Below, piece by piece: positions 25,900 to 39,741 of a stretch of DNA of 64,000 bases. How positions within the stretch are numbered: the first letter of the stretch is position 1; every line of letters starts with the position of its first letter. The notes beneath the pieces are model-generated. The model searched no databases. It was not told the origin of the DNA and was given only the letters and a program-made list of their open reading frames with translations. The DNA comes from Adineta ricciae. Its lineage: Eukaryota > Rotifera > Eurotatoria > Adinetida > Adinetidae. The position numbers were made by a program, and so were the translations under genes. The stretch covers positions 186,001 to 250,000 of the forward strand of contig CAJNOJ010000028.1 of the NCBI GenBank assembly GCA_905250025.1. The letters are read 5' to 3'.

Positions 25900-28500
25900 T
25901 TACTGAGAAAGAACAAGAGTTGAAAGTGTGTCGAGTGTTTGTTGTTTGTCAGATGAATAGCGTCGATTGGTATTGTTTGATAAGTATTCTTCTGATTTCG
26001 ACAATAGATATGTTGGTGGTTGTTCAGTGATAATCGATGTACGATTGTCAATGGTAGATATAGATTTGAAAAGCGTCAATTGAGAATCACCAAAAATCCA
26101 TTCGGATGATCGACATAAACGTTTGCAAGTTTGTTCGTCAGTATAGTCACGACGGTTTTCGTCGTTTTCTGAGACGGTTCGTTTTCGACTACCAATGCTT
26201 TTAGTTTTGCAGACAGGTAGATTTGATAAAGAAGATTTTCGTCGTGAGATTGTTGATAGGGAACGTACGAGAGGTGAAACCGTATGAAAAACTGATGAAA
26301 GAAGAGCTTTTCGGGTCGCGAAACCATACTGACGATGTCGGAGAAGTGTTACAATATTTTGCGAGAGATTCTTTGATGATGACGAACATGTTGATGTGGA
26401 CATTTCATTATCGACGGATAATGACCAAAGACGAACTTGAAAATCATCCGAACATGTAATAAACTATGTTCCAGAAAAGCAAATAAATGACAAATTTCGT
26501 TTTGTCTACAACATTCGACTTCTCACCGAGAATGGATTAGTTGGATGGTAAGCAACGGCTGTTACTTCTTCGAAATTGTGTTCAATTTTCATTGGCTCGA
26601 TGGATGGTTGGTTGATCTAAATAAATGGTTAGAGAAGTATGAACTTCACATTGCTAGGCTTTTTTTATCCTTTCTAAATCTATCCTTGTCAACACGCATG
26701 GATTCGTCATCTGATAGTTCTTCTGCCTTGTCGTTTATGTGTAATTAGCTCCTACAGGATCTGATTTTCTTTCCTTTCTTTCTCGCATAAGAAAACGATG
26801 TAGGAGCAGTTAAAGTTCAAATTCAACATGGCCTTACTCGATAAAGGTATGAATTAAAATCGCTAGATCCTGTTAATAAAAGTTGATCATGTGGACTAAT
26901 TGCTATTTTTATGTTAAAAGATCCCACACGATGGCCATTATAAGAAGAAATTTTGGGTGTAGTCGTCGTCGAATAAGCACTTTCATGTAGATCGAATTGA
27001 TAAATTTTACTATTTGTACAATTGGCAAAAAGGGTCGTTCGATTGGAATCCATCTTCATATCAGAAAAGCCAGCTAGCCGATTGATTAACTTGACATCAT
27101 CAATCGGTACGCAAAACATACGCTTCGGTTTAGGCATATGATTTATGTTTAACCGTGAATAAGTATACCGTAAGTCCCATACTTTAAGTGCACTAGTTAA
27201 ATATTGGCACAACAGAATAGAAGAAAATGTTTTCAATAAAAAACTCTTACCTATCAGCACATGCACATGAGTATAAATTGTGTTCATCTTGAAATTCTAC
27301 CGCAGTTACACTGCGCGTATCTTTCTGAAGGAAAATAATTGTTTTTTTACTGAGCAATTTTTGAAATGTCTTGTTGCTACTCACTCGTGCTGATTTTTGT
27401 AACGCTGTTGAACTTATGTGAGCACAAACGATGGAGCTGATTGGATACAAAGCTCCCTCTAAAGAAAAGAAAAGTAAACATCGTGAGAAAGCCAGTGAAT
27501 GAACATACGTTTTTTTGTATAACGACGATCATAAATATTAATGATGGAATCTCGTCCGCCTGTTGCTAATACATCTAAAAATAGCACCAGTATTATTGAC
27601 ATTTCCTTGTTGCTAAATGTGAATTAACATACATGTGCTGTAGTGTAATTTACTAACACTTCGAACACTCATTGTATGGCCACGTAATAAATCGATTTCA
27701 GCACCTGTCTCAATATCATAAATTACTGTTGTTTGATCGCCTGATGTTGCACATAATAATCGATCGCTTATCCAAGCAATCGCAAATATACACTGGGAAT
27801 GGCAAGTAAATTCTAAATATGAAAGTACAATGTAGAAAAAATCGACTCGATTGCAAGTAAATAGAAAATAAGAATATATATACATATAATTACATTCTTT
27901 TCTTATTCATACCTTTGATTAATTCTAGAGTGTCATTATAAGTTGAATACAGACGAATTTTGCCATTATCATAGCTGACTGCACAAACATCATGGCCTAT
28001 AAAATTCCAAAGATTAGTTTTCTCTAAATATCCACTTGTCAGGAAAGAACATCTTTCAAAATTCAAGATCGTTCTTCTGTTAATAATAAAAGAACAGAAG
28101 CAGCGTTGCTAAGTATTATCACACGATTCAAAATTCTTTTGAGCATGAATGTAATTATCTCCTGCAACACACGACTTCACTCGAGGGTAATCACCTTCAA
28201 CTATACATTATTTGATCACGAACATCCTACGAATGAAGTCTTTCTTTAGAATACAAGTTAGAAAGCCAACTTTGAAACGATTTCTTCCTCATAGTTTCTA
28301 CATGCGAATAGAGTTTGAGCGATTGACTTACTTGGATGATATGCGCATGCACATGGTACTCGTTGATACTAGAATGAAAAAGAAATGTCGAGAAGAGATT
28401 CGACTTCGAGATGCACTTCATCATTGATACTTACATTCGCTTCGTAGTCAATATAAGTATCTGTTCCCACTTCCTGTACTTTTAATTTTCGATAATTCAT
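25900..28500 (-). CDS. DTL: Denticleless/Cdt2 homologue, WD40 substrate receptor of CRL4 ubiquitin ligase
   Basis: Ten exons: 28500-28435, 28368-28332, 27996-27913, 27812-27654, 27574-27509, 27458-27385, 27324-27251, 27192-26838, 26616-26527 and 26463-25900 give 522 residues. DTL brings Cdt1, p21 and Set8 bound to chromatin PCNA to CRL4 for degradation in S phase. WD40 blades read CAVSYDNGKIRLYS, LLCATSGDQTTVIYDIETG, LATGGRDSIINIYDRR, ALKVWDLR (a DxR box for DDB1), the DTL-specific TLFANCTNSKIYQFD, LLLTGSSDFNSYLYR and FITCSDDFQVRLWSL. The last exon adds a basic Ser-rich tail with SRKRT, probably a nuclear signal. The final 167 codons look like an independent gene, but the exon begins in the last blade. 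The tail is about 200 residues shorter than in vertebrates, and no clear PCNA-binding PIP box is seen. Confidence 0.88.
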
Positions 28501-28761
28501 TAAAAAAGGAAATGATTTGGTAATCTAAATGAAAAGTTTGCCGTTGATTGAATATCTAAGAAAATAATCGAACGATCGTTCGTGTACGGTGTTTTTGTGG
28601 TTTATTTCGGTTTTTTTTTCATCTCAATCCCATTTATTGTTTAGATGATAATACAAAACAAAACTGTAAAAACAATGGTTAGATATTGTTCTTATTTTGT
28701 TGATTAAATAGGATTGATAATATATATGTTTGTTTTCTTTTTTTGCTTGCCGATCTGTTGC

Positions 28762-29223
28762 TTATTGAAAACCAGCTCGTCGAGCATAGCCGCCTTGTTG
28801 TCGATCTCCACCGGAACGTTGATTACCATGACCTGCTTGGTTTTGTTGCTCATTTGCTTCTTGAACACCAACGTTTGGTAGTGATTTAAAGTCAAATGCA
28901 TTCAACATATCCTTGGTATCTTGATCAATTGCAATCATATTTTGTGGTTCAAGTGCAGAGATTTCAGGTACGTAGTTGTCTCGTCGTTCACGTTCTTCTT
29001 CTTGAAGTTTAATCGAGATACCACGTACAGGGCCAGCTTGAATACGTTTCATCAAGTGAGTGATGAAACCGGCGATCTGATTGCGAAGACGTTTTGTTGG
29101 AATAATAGCGATTTCTTCCACCACACGTTTGTTGGTATGAAAGTCGAGCGTCAATTTAGTATAATATTTTTCAATTATTTGACGCGATGCCTTTTTAATG
29201 GTTTTTGTACGAACGCGACCCAT
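28762..29223 (-). CDS. RPS17: 40S ribosomal protein S17
   Basis: A single exon of 153 residues, starting [20 protein letters not shown] as in all eukaryotic RPS17/eS17. Conserved stretches [35 protein letters not shown] and [20 protein letters not shown] follow. It is part of the small ribosomal subunit head. The family is usually about 135 residues; the extra C-terminal tail is Gln/Gly/Arg-rich ([11 protein letters not shown]), ending ARRAGFQ. The ATG at 29223 was chosen because the homologous protein begins there. No intron lies within the coding region. Confidence 0.96.
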   Translation of the reverse strand: MGRVRTKTIKKASRQIIEKYYTKLTLDFHTNKRVVEEIAIIPTKRLRNQIAGFITHLMKRIQAGPVRGISIKLQEEERERRDNYVPEISALEPQNMIAIDQDTKDMLNAFDFKSLPNVGVQEANEQQNQAGHGNQRSGGDRQQGGYARRAGFQ

Positions 29224-29350
29224 CCTGTTTTCAACTGATGTTAGAGAAAAACAATGAGATGATCTAAAAAGAAGATAGGACAATATTATTGTTTACAAAA
29301 AAAAATGTAAGAAAAAAAATACGCATTTCAGTCGTAGTTTACAGACATAT

Positions 29351-29719
29351 TTAGGAAGATTTCGGTTCGCCGACAACTAGTTTAACTTTAGGTTGCCGTT
29401 CGTCTGGTTTAGCTGCATAATCAGATTGAGTGTGATATCGACAATGGTCGCAATGATCGAATTCGTCCGCTTCCGTGTTTTTGTCGTCATCCAATTCAGG
29501 ATTATGTGGTTTGGTATAGACACAACAACATTTCGACTTTTTCTTATTCATAAATTCATTATCAATGGTTTCTTCAGCCCACCGAACACGTGGTCCAGGA
29601 TCAGTTGTGCGATGTAATTCAAGGATGAGAGTTGGAGAATGAGCTCGAACCGGTTGATCAGTTTCGGTTGTAATGATTGTCGTCGTACCGCAATCTTTTG
29701 TTTCTGTTGCAGTTGCCAT
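29351..29719 (-). CDS. PPP1R11: Protein phosphatase 1 regulatory subunit 11 (inhibitor-3)
   Basis: A single exon of 122 residues. The N-terminal Thr-rich segment (TTTIITTETD) matches the animal protein. The PP1-docking RVRW (human KVEW) precedes the signature EETIDNEFM, then KKKSKCCCVYTKP, an acidic stretch and CDHCRYH. PPP1R11 inhibits PP1 and also acts as an E3 ubiquitin ligase through its Cys clusters, which are kept here. The C-terminal proline-rich part of the vertebrate protein is replaced by QPKVKLVVGEPKSS. The start is the ATG at 29719; the open frame extends further upstream but that part has no homology. Confidence 0.92.
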   Translation of the reverse strand: MATATETKDCGTTTIITTETDQPVRAHSPTLILELHRTTDPGPRVRWAEETIDNEFMNKKKSKCCCVYTKPHNPELDDDKNTEADEFDHCDHCRYHTQSDYAAKPDERQPKVKLVVGEPKSS

Positions 29720-29819
29720 TTTCAATGGCGACAAAATCAAGGGAGAAAAGTTTAGATCTAAAGAAACAGAACAGATAAAAAACGAGGTTAAGCGCGAATT
29801 CTGTATCAAGTTAAACATG

Positions 29820-30373
29820 ATTGCTTCTATTTGTAATCATCATTGATGTACATTTCGATATGTGATATGATATAACAATAGATATTTCGATGGTGTTCGT
29901 CGATGATGCATAAAAATGATCTGATAAGCGTTACGAATCAATCTAGATCATTCTTTTTCGCTCAGGAATGAACACAAAGAAAATAAGTAGATCGAATAAT
30001 ACTAATTTACGTGAAATGTAATAAGGAACTCTCGTAAACAAGCGTGAATTCTTATTTTAGTAATGCCATCTAGTTATCCATATCTATCAATCCTCGCTTT
30101 ACCACCACTCTTTATTTCATCTGTCCTCTCTTCCATTATTTTATTTATTTTTGTACGATTAGCGACCTCTATTCAACGCGGAGTATCGATGACGGTTGTA
30201 TCTAAGTAATCGAACATGTCGGATCAAATTATCGTCATAAACTATTGTTNAAACAGTGAACATTGAAGAAGAAACACAAAAAATAAATATGAATGAAGGT
30301 ATTTTCAATCATGCCTGACTATTTCAATAATAGAAGAGTAGGAAAAAGAAAACATGTCCAAATAAAAATTCTT
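29820..30373. other. Intergenic, contains an ambiguous base
   Basis: Holds the upstream region of PPP1R11 and the 3' UTR of TRAPPC8. Position 30250 is N. No coding signal was seen. Confidence 0.5.
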
Positions 30374-33300
30374 TTAGAATGACGATGATGCTACCGTTCG
30401 AATATCAACAAAATAATTATGTGTATTGGATTTGATCGGTTTTGTTGTTGAATGAATTTTATCAACAATGGCTAGTACGATGTTTCCCAGCGAGTAAAAT
30501 CCTGGCTTAAAGAAACACGCACGTAGAGTTAAAGATAAATGTTCGTATGCTGATAAATGAAGAAATTGTTCAGTCATACCGGACCATAAACAACACGATG
30601 ATAGTAATGGATCAGAATCGAATGATGATCTTTAAAATATGAATCGTATTCGTTTGAAGGAAGATGCAATTTTCAGCTGTTTTACCTGCTTAGCTGTAAT
30701 TGTAGATCGATTTGTTCGTTTGTTCGATTGAAAATTTTTAATTGAACAGGTAGAAATAATGCTTTCGTAAACGTATGTTCAACGACAGAAGGATACATCA
30801 ATTCATATTGAATGGCATCAATTAGACCTGGCTGCCTATTTGGTGTATCGACAGACGGTGAAACCATGTGTAAACCGTGACGTAATTCAATTTGACCTAG
30901 TTGATTCGACATCGCGATCTGCCAAAGAAGTACAAGTGAAATAGGGGGAATGGGTAGTGGATTCGATTGCTTATGGCGATGTGTTGAAAGTGATCGTTCA
31001 GTATCGAAGATAAAATGACGGAAGAAATCCCCGATTGGATTTTGACTAATATCAATCTATGCACATGGTAACAATTTGATTACTTTGTCTTTCGAGAAAG
31101 AAGGAGAGTCACTTACGAATTTATCTTTCTTAGTTTCATCAGCAGATAAATCAATGTGTTTCATCTGCAATGTATGGTGTTCATTTTCTTTATGTGTACA
31201 TTTAAATAGAAGGGATAAACTTTCACCATAACGAATAGAATCTAATAGTTAGAAAAGAGTAAGAGAGTTGATGAAAAAATAATGCAAACAAGATTTTACT
31301 TTTGGAATTCAAAGCAAGATAGTGAATGTGCCAATTTTTGCTAACGCAAGACAATTGCTGAATGTTAATACTTAAAGTATTGGGTGTCTAACGAAACAGA
31401 ATTTGATTAATGACGTTAAGATGTGTCAAACAAGATGCTTACTGCCATAAGATTATCGATTTGAACGGGTAACATCAGCTGACCAAGTCCTGTAGATTGA
31501 GCTTGAGTATTGAAACCAATGGAATGTGAAATTATAAATAAAGAGGAATGTTTTACTGTTCGATGTCTAAAACGAAAGATAAGATCTGTACACTTCTTCA
31601 TCTGACTAGACGCATTACCTCAGCGGTTGTTGAAAAACATCCGATTCATATACGAATAAGAAGTCAATATTCATTTCACCTGCTAAATGCGATGCTCGTA
31701 ACCACAGACGTACCGTTCGAGTAGAGTTAGGTTCTAAAGGATGATGTTGATTGACCAACGTTAAAATCGATGATTGATGGTTTAATGAATGATTCCATAT
31801 CGATTGAGATTCATTTTTATATGTGAATAAAGAATCCTCATTCGACGAAGATATTGTGATTAAACTTGGTTGATTTGTTGTTAATCGAACATGATTTATC
31901 GCATGTGTGGTACTTCGATTAATCAAATGAACTAGACAAGAATGAATCTCACCGCAAAACATCGCTGTAGGCATTGGAGAAAATTCGATCTAGAAAATAA
32001 TTTTATTTCAATTAATATCAAACACGACTCAAACTCGATCGGATCTTACGTGTAGAAGTGGTGCTTCAGGCACAACTTGCAATTCCAATCGCTTATCAAC
32101 GCCGTACATGACATTGAGTCGTTCTTTACGATTGGAATTCAGTCGAATACCTTTTACGTGAAACAATGCTTTGCCCATGATTCCATATGGCCAGGTGGTT
32201 TGATCACTTATATTTTGAACGAGAATATTCAATCGATAACATATACCTAAAATAGTTAGATAACCAGGCCGTAGTGGTCGTAAGGATAATTCGATCTAGG
32301 TTAACGGAAGGAAGAATAGAGGTATGTTATATGATACTTTCTCCATACTTTGGAATTGTCATTAGCAAAGATGACACAATCACTAAGAATATCACATTCC
32401 ACAGGTTGATTAGTCTGGAAAAGGACACTTGTATCTTCGATATTCGAGAAATCATATCCGTACCTGTTTTGTTAATGTATCATTTGAATGCTCTTTTGCA
32501 TCGTCCGGCGCATCTCCTGTTGAACTTGTTCTACGTTTCCAACCTGTCAGCGAATGTTTCCATAGTATTTGCACTTCACTCAATAATAATGGGACTTGTA
32601 GAACATTTTGTACATAGAATTCCACACGGATAGTTTCTGAAATTATAGATAAAAGGGTTTATTGAACGTATACATACGTTCACTTGTAAGCATACCATTG
32701 GCAATAGCAATTGGATGTTGTTGATTATGTGTACGGCTTGTAAAAAAACTCATTTGTGTACGAGTACCACTAGGTCGTCGATCGTGAATCGTGATCGCCC
32801 TTTCGAGATCTGTCCATATTTCTCGCGTTTCATCGAAATCAAAATCATTACAATTGGATATATGACCACCTATCATACGAAATATATACAATTTGGTTGA
32901 TCAATGAATTGAGAAAAATCTCAGTACCCATTTGTGCTTGCTGAGGTCCAGAGAGAAGCACTTTCATTGTTGAATTATCTACAAGTGGTACTGGTAATTC
33001 TGGTAGAGTCGTCTGAGAGCTAGTTAGTTGCTGAAACAAGGAAAGCATGATCTTGATTCGAAATAAGAGAAAAAAAAACATACATTGAATACAGTTAAAT
33101 ATTCTTTAAAGAAGTTGATTTGTTGTTGAGCATTTTGTATACGGTTATGTGGCGCAAAAAGCGCATTGAAACTTCTTATTGCATCGGCTGAGTGATTCAA
33201 CAAAGCACTTTGTTTTCCTAATGTAAAATTCACATGATCCTAGAATCCGAACAAAATCAACACTGCTTTGGATCATCTTGATACAAATTGAATTCTCACT

Positions 33301-36075
33301 AGAGCTAAAGACCAATTTGGTATCCCGTAGATATCGAGAACATCATTGTAACATCGTAGTGCATGAAGACGCTAGAAAATAGATTTCATTCGTGTGTGTA
33401 TATGATTAGGACATCGTTTCGAACTTGTCCGGCTTTTAAAAATCGATGTCCAGCGATAACCATGTAGAATGCATATTTTCGTATGTAAGGAGGTCGATAA
33501 TTTAGATAACAATGCGAAGCTTGTTCGAGAAAGAGCGCACCGCGTAAATCCGAATCCTAAGGTTACTAAACTTCGAGAAAATAGAACATCAAAATTGAAT
33601 CTGTACTTCTTGAGAGAGTTTCAGGAATTGTTGAACAGCTTGATCATATGCTTCTTTAGATTTCAAGATCTCTGTCGACATCAGCACACAACGTGTTGCA
33701 AATATTGGTAATCTAGATAAGTTTACTTCGAAAAACTTGATCAAGCTTCGTTCGTTTGTATTTACCTGCTTACATTGGCATAGATCTCAATTGCTTCATC
33801 CATATATTGACCGGGATAGACTTTAGTCGCTGAAGTGTCTTGCATGAAATTTGCCAAGCAACACATTTCCTTTAAAAGATCCATGATTTCTTTTTTTGTG
33901 TGTACGTTACAAAGTGTTAATAAAACTTACTAAAACACCGGCATAGAAAGTCGGTGCTTGTTCACGTGATAAATCTCGTTTAGCTGCATAGTAGTTGTTG
34001 TAAGCGAATTCGTAGCTTTGAAAAAGAAATGCCAGATCACCAGCGCGACGAAGAACGATTTCCATCGAATCATTTGTCAAACTAATTTAAGTGAATAAGA
34101 AGCGAAATCAACAGAAATGTCTTTACTTTGTAGAAGAAGCTGAAGGAGTATTCTTAGTTGTCGAAGTATTGCCACCGAAAAACTTTTTCGGCATGGAAAA
34201 TATCTTTGTGAAACCGCGACGAGATGTTATCTAAAATCAACACACGTTGCTTTCTTCTATTCACAGGGGAACTATATAGATATACTTGTACCTGTTCGTT
34301 GAAAGTTTTCAGATTTGTTTCTACCCAAAGAAGTAGTCCTTTCGTAACAAATTCGTTCCTAAATACCGCATAAAAAGATGTCGAAATAAACTGAACATAA
34401 CAAGTTACTTACATAAATACGTGAATTCTATCATGATCACTCAATGTTAAACAAGCACCATGGATCACTGTAGATGCACTATTTATCGATGAACCGTCAT
34501 ATCCTTCATCAGTAGTGACTACAGAAGTCATATCACTACTTGATGTATCGAGTGAACCCAATGGATGAGAAATGGAAGCTACAAACATACATAAACAAAA
34601 AAGAGAATCTCTAGAGAGTGATAGGAAGTGATTACTATTAAGATTAAGTTCTTGGTCAATAAGTTCTGTTAGGTTTGATAAAGAATCACTCATTGCGCTT
34701 TCTCGCTTTGGCAATGTGCCCGCTTGTTGTTGCTGTTGGCTAGCGGCAGAAGTCGATAACGATGATTGCTTAACGTAAAGACGCCATGGATCTGGCATGT
34801 TGGTAGTCTCATCCGTTTCGCCACTTGCCGTCTGTCCTGCGCGTTTCGAATTGATTTGCAACAGATGACAGTTTCCAGCGCCATATTGTTGTTTGAGATC
34901 AGCAAAAACCGACACAGCTCTAGAATAACATTCATGTGAATGGAAAATCAAATTAATGTTTGAACTCAAAGAGAAACAAATCATATTCGAAATCATTGTT
35001 GACCGCACGTTGAATAATTAAATCAAACGTTTTCGAAAGTGTATTGAACTTATAACAAAATGTGTCTTCTTAATGAAAACTCTTTCGAAACATAAACTTC
35101 TCGATCAGAAGATCAAAAAAACGTTCCCCAAACTTCCCGAACCGAAACAACAAGACAAGCAAACCTTACTTTCTTATTGAAATACTGAAAGAAAGATTCG
35201 ACATATAGACATGCTCAGGAGAATATATACTTGATATTTCTCTCAAAATGAAGCACACTACAAATTTCTCGTGTAACATACTTGGACTCTTCACCTTCGG
35301 TGACATCGTGCAGTAAAACGAAATATTTATATATATTCGGCATGAACCACTTGGGAAGTTTCGCCGGCGATTGTTGCTGCTGAAGGCTTTGCTGTTGAAC
35401 AAGTTTAGCAAATGCATCCATTGGATCGAGATGTGATGTGGAAACAACCATCACACCTATTCAACCGTAAATCGCCAAAGTACACCGTTAACTAGTTATT
35501 CAAAGTTCGTACTTACAAGCAAGATAGTTTTTTAGGAATTCATGTTCGCCATTGTATGTTATACGTAGAAAACAATCACGCCATGCATCGAACCAAGGTG
35601 TTGTATCTAAAGATTGAGTCAGAATATGAGACAATGTTGACTTCGAAAGAATCGAGCTCACTTTTGACATGTAGATGGTATTGTTCAGTATGAATTTCGC
35701 GATCATTGTTTGCTAATCCAATATTTAATGCATTCGATACTGAATCATTCAAGAGTTTCTTGGCTAATGTATTTTGCGGAGGTAAAGCGTTGAAATCTTT
35801 GATTTCCAAACGAAGATTTTTTAGCGTAATCAAATTATTGGATGGATCACGATAGCTCACTAGAAGAAGATCATCAAAGCTTATTCAAATGAATCTTGTT
35901 CAATATCAGACGCATTACCTTCGGATGGAAGACGACAGAATGGTTGGATTAATTCTGCGAACGTTAAATTATTCTTTCGGCAAATACTTTCCGCGTCATA
36001 ACTGCATAGAACAGTAATCATCGGACAAAATGCATCTTGGATAAATTCACTAACAGATTTTTTCGTTTGAGCCAT
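30374..36075 (-). CDS. TRAPPC8: TRAPP complex subunit 8
   Basis: Twenty-five exons: 36075-35919, 35859-35662, 35606-35517, 35456-35282, 34919-34636, 34578-34413, 34358-34292, 34230-34127, 34081-33931, 33869-33766, 33712-33607, 33556-33425, 33371-33300, 33239-33084, 33030-32928, 32869-32696, 32636-32464, 32414-32349, 32295-32050, 31989-31619, 31566-31443, 31387-31300, 31241-31117, 31056-30686 and 30629-30374. Every phase closes, giving 1352 residues (human about 1435). TRAPPC8 is a TRAPPIII subunit for ER-Golgi traffic and autophagy. Family landmarks in order: FAELIQPFCRLPSE, YRDPSNNLITLKNL, TTPWFDAWRDCFL, WFMPNIYKYFVLLHDV, IHGACLTLSDHDRI, KKFFGG, RKYAFYMVIAGHRF, PNWSLAL-DHVNFTLGKQS and a beta-rich C terminus with GVDKRLELQV. 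All introns are short except the fourth (362 nt) . Confidence 0.93.
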
Positions 36076-36468
36076 GACCTGCCCTTCGACAGAAAAATCA
36101 ATTAACTACAATTGTCTATCTGTTTTGGAAAATTTATCTTTATCCAACATGTCTAACATAACAATACTATGGGGCTGTCTTCATAGGTTACTGTTTCATC
36201 GAATGGAATAGACAAATGAGAATTTGAAGAGGACGCTAATGTGCTCAGTGTGATGTTCAGTGAAAAAGAATGATTTCATAGATTTATTTCATTTCTGTTA
36301 ATTTGAAATTAAAAAAATCCAAAAATGACTATCATTATTAGAAACCTGGATACTAATTATTTCGTTCATATGTAAATTCAGAATATATATATATACGTAT
36401 ATAAAAAAGATTCAAATCGAATGACAATTCGAAGGCAAAAGACACGAAAAAAGAATGCTCAGTTCACG
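36076..36468. other. Upstream region of TRAPPC8 / 3' region of the fibrinogen-domain gene
   Basis: AT-rich, with an (AT)n tract near 36385-36400. No gene seen. Confidence 0.5.
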
Positions 36469-38062
36469 TTAATTTGTTACGATTTCACTTGTTTCAGATG
36501 TACGTTGCTTTCGTATACGCATGGTGGTTTCTTTCATTGAATGATACAATGCAAAGGTATTCCAATGTAGGCCATTTCGTGCCGTGTTTTGTAAAGCTAA
36601 TGGCGACCGTACGTATGCACCATTGAGATGAGATTGAAAACAACTTGTGAACCACCACGCACCATGGTAAGTCAAAGCACAGTTGTCGTAAAACAGATTA
36701 TCATGGTCACGATCGAAGGTGGAAAATGGGGCGCCATTGGCGTTATCCCATGAGGATGAAAGTGAATCACCTGCAGTTGAGACTGATGGTTGATATTGCG
36801 AAATTTGTAGTTTGTAGTTTTGATTTTCATTATCTAATGAAAATTGACCGTATTCAGCGGTACGTATCGGGCCATCCCATGGTTTTAAGTCAATATGTAA
36901 TCTGAAGATGCAGATAACAGAAATATTTAGAATGAAAGGATGAAAGAGCGGAATTCAATACGTACACATATTGACCTTGGTTTGTTAATTGATGAATTTT
37001 TTCGTTTCCCAACCAGAATTCACTACGTAAATCGCCGAAACCATTCTTATAATCATTCCATCCTCGGTAGAAATCAACGGAGCCGTTGAATCGACGTTGA
37101 ATTACTGTCCATGCTATATAAATAAGAAAAAAAAAGAACGCATTATTGTCAATATCTCGATTGCTCCGATCAGCATGTACCAATATTATTCTCGAAAATA
37201 CATTGTACATCAAATGATTCCGATGATAATCGTGGTTTAATGCGAAATATCCCCGAAGAAACCAGCGATCCTTGTTGACGAAGTATATCATCACAATCTA
37301 TTGAAGAGAAAAAAAAGAAACAAATAAGTTATTCTTTGTTTTCCAATTAACAAAATGCGTGCGGATAGATATGCTCCAGGGAATGTGATAACGAACTCAT
37401 CTTTCTGGTATCTATTATTACATAATGTATATGTATATGGATATGTATATATTGTTTGAGATAGATGATACGATAATTAAAAGTGACCTATTTGTTTGTA
37501 AAGGAAGAATTAGCAATTTACCTGTTGGTGTTTCATTTTCTTCGAAATCTTTTTTGATTGGAACGAGCCGACGAACGTGTTGAACGGGTTTTTGTAATTC
37601 GTGTAAAAGATCATTGAGAATATTTGTTAGGTTCTTTATTTTATGTTCGATATTGGTGATATTCGATGCAAATGAACGCTGCTGTTTAGACATTCGAAGA
37701 ACTAGATCGTTGATGTTTGTACCATTTGGCAGAATTGGCGATGAGGAATTTTTCAAATGAACAACTTCTTTTTCTAGTCGATACAATTTCGATGTTTGAC
37801 TATTGTAATAATCGATCATTTCTTCTAAGACAACGTCGGTTATTTCGCCTTTCAAACTCGTCATATAACTTAACATTGTTTTTCGTACTTCTTCTTGTAC
37901 TAATTCTCGACGACGGAATCGTGAACGAACGCGACTATGTCCACCAAAAACAGAACGAATAGATGTTGATGGTGTAGTTGTTGATGACGAAAACGAACTA
38001 GGGAAACCTTCAATTATAAGCAGCATGGAGCCAGCGAGCAAAGCTAAGTAGGTTGCGTGCAT
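36469..38062 (-). CDS. Secreted fibrinogen-related domain protein with coiled coil
   Basis: Exons 38062-37522, 37297-37181, 37113-36966 and 36901-36469 give 412 residues. A signal peptide ([18 protein letters not shown]) is followed by a basic Arg-rich patch ([11 protein letters not shown], a possible furin site), a helical coiled-coil region with several N-glycosylation sites (NSS, NGT, NIT, NLT), then a fibrinogen C-terminal domain: [48 protein letters not shown], the calcium site FDRDHDN, and [16 protein letters not shown]. The domain binds acetylated sugars or other ligands in ficolins, angiopoietins and invertebrate FREPs. The architecture fits a lectin-like or growth-factor-like secreted protein. 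The ligand cannot be read from sequence. Confidence 0.9.
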
Positions 38063-39741
38063 GTTTTTATCTAAAAAAATAGGAAAGAAAATCATTGACC
38101 AGATGCTGAGAAAGGAACTTTATCAGATCGATCATCACTAATAATTGCGATACTATGGAATCAATTTGCTCGAGATCAGCAAGTCTAGACACGAAAAAGT
38201 GTGAATGACTACTAATCTCATTAAAACGAATAGAAGAATCTATTCGACAGTAGCAATATTCTGACAAGTAGAAAAAGAAACGTCCTTGTACTACTATCTA
38301 CANAAAGGGAAAAAGATCAGCAACATCTGTTTAACTAACTGAACTAAACTAGACGAATGTCATGTTAGAAAAATACTGCTTTGTTCGTCTTTTTCATGTT
38401 TAATTGTGTAAAGGAGAAGGGCAAACGATGAAAATGGAGATTTATCTCGATATTTTTCGAAATGGCATCCGACGGTTGGGTCAAAATATTTATTTTTCAT
38501 TACATCTCACTTCTATCCAGATGGTTTGATTCTGTCTATCAGTCAATCGATCGATCCATCACTGAAAAAGGCTAAAACCTTGAAGGCGAAAAAGATGAGT
38601 GATAAGACCGATCTCTACTTCAACTTACTTGCCACACTATTTCTCCCTAACAGAATCTGACAGATTGTTGGTAACATAGTTCCAAATAAAAAAAGAGAAT
38701 GAATGAAATTATGTATATACATGTGAATATATGTGCACGTACGTACGTGCACGCGTCAGCATTGTTCGTTAATTTTAGAGTAGTACAATTTCTTCTTTCT
38801 TTTTTTTTTCTCTCTTCAATCTCGCCGTTCAATTTTGATGATGACGCAAAACAGTTTAAACTTAAGTGATCGGCAGAAATTATTCTTCAATCTCTTCTAT
38901 TGTCAAAAAAAAATGAATACCAGGCACTGCACTTTGTTCCATAAATGATAGAAAGCAATGTATGCATGTGTATGGTCAGTCATGTCTTTTTTCGTTGATT
39001 GGAAAGGCCGCAAGTGATTGTGCGATTTCTGTTATTATTTCAAGGCTATTGATTGACATGATGAACGAGGTTAATCGAACACACATGTTCTTCATGACTT
39101 CTTCAGAGTTATCGATTAAATATTAACAAATGAGCGATGTGCATATGTTTTCTTTCACTGAATAGATGCAGTTTAGACATATACCCATTGGGAATGTTAT
39201 ACTAGAAATGTTCAGTGCACTTGTCTGTATATATATATAGATACACATAAACAATCGATCAATTGCTTTCAAAGAAAATCTTATACATTGTAGCAGATGT
39301 TTGATTATAAACGATAATCTTATAGTAAATAAATACGCCATTATTTAGTTCATAATTTTGATGAAGTTACTATTTTGACAGACAAATGTAATGAGTGAAG
39401 TATGTTTTCTTCCATTCGTTTAACGCATCATTGAAACAGTTACTTAACAGAATGAATTATTCATACGATTGGAGTACAGTTCGACAAAAGAAAATCAATT
39501 TCGTCTTTTGTAACCGATTGAATATTGATTGACATAAACAACAAGTTGCATGAATGGCAAACTGGTCAAATACGGTAGCATACAGTACAAAAATGCTACT
39601 GATTTTGCCTTGCATATCATCAGACAAGTTCATTAAAATATATATGTTCAGAAAAAGAATGTTAATCGAGGTCGATAGTGGAAAGTTTTTGCTTAATTTT
39701 TTATTTTCTTAATGATGACAAAAAAATATCTCTGAAAATGG
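38063..39741. other. Intergenic, 1.7 kb, contains an ambiguous base
   Basis: Upstream region of the fibrinogen-domain gene and 3' region of acyloxyacyl hydrolase. Position 38303 is N. Low-complexity pyrimidine tracts occur near 38795-38815 and short palindromic GTACGTACGTAC at about 38737-38748. No coding exon was convincing. Confidence 0.5.

Noticed and set aside
25900..26403. Stand-alone 167-residue minus-strand gene
   Set aside because: Its frame extends upstream to an acceptor at 26463 and encodes the last WD40 blade of DTL, so it is the final DTL exon.
32274..32633. 119-codon plus-strand open frame
   Set aside because: Antisense to TRAPPC8 exons 17-19, which fit the family and splice in phase.
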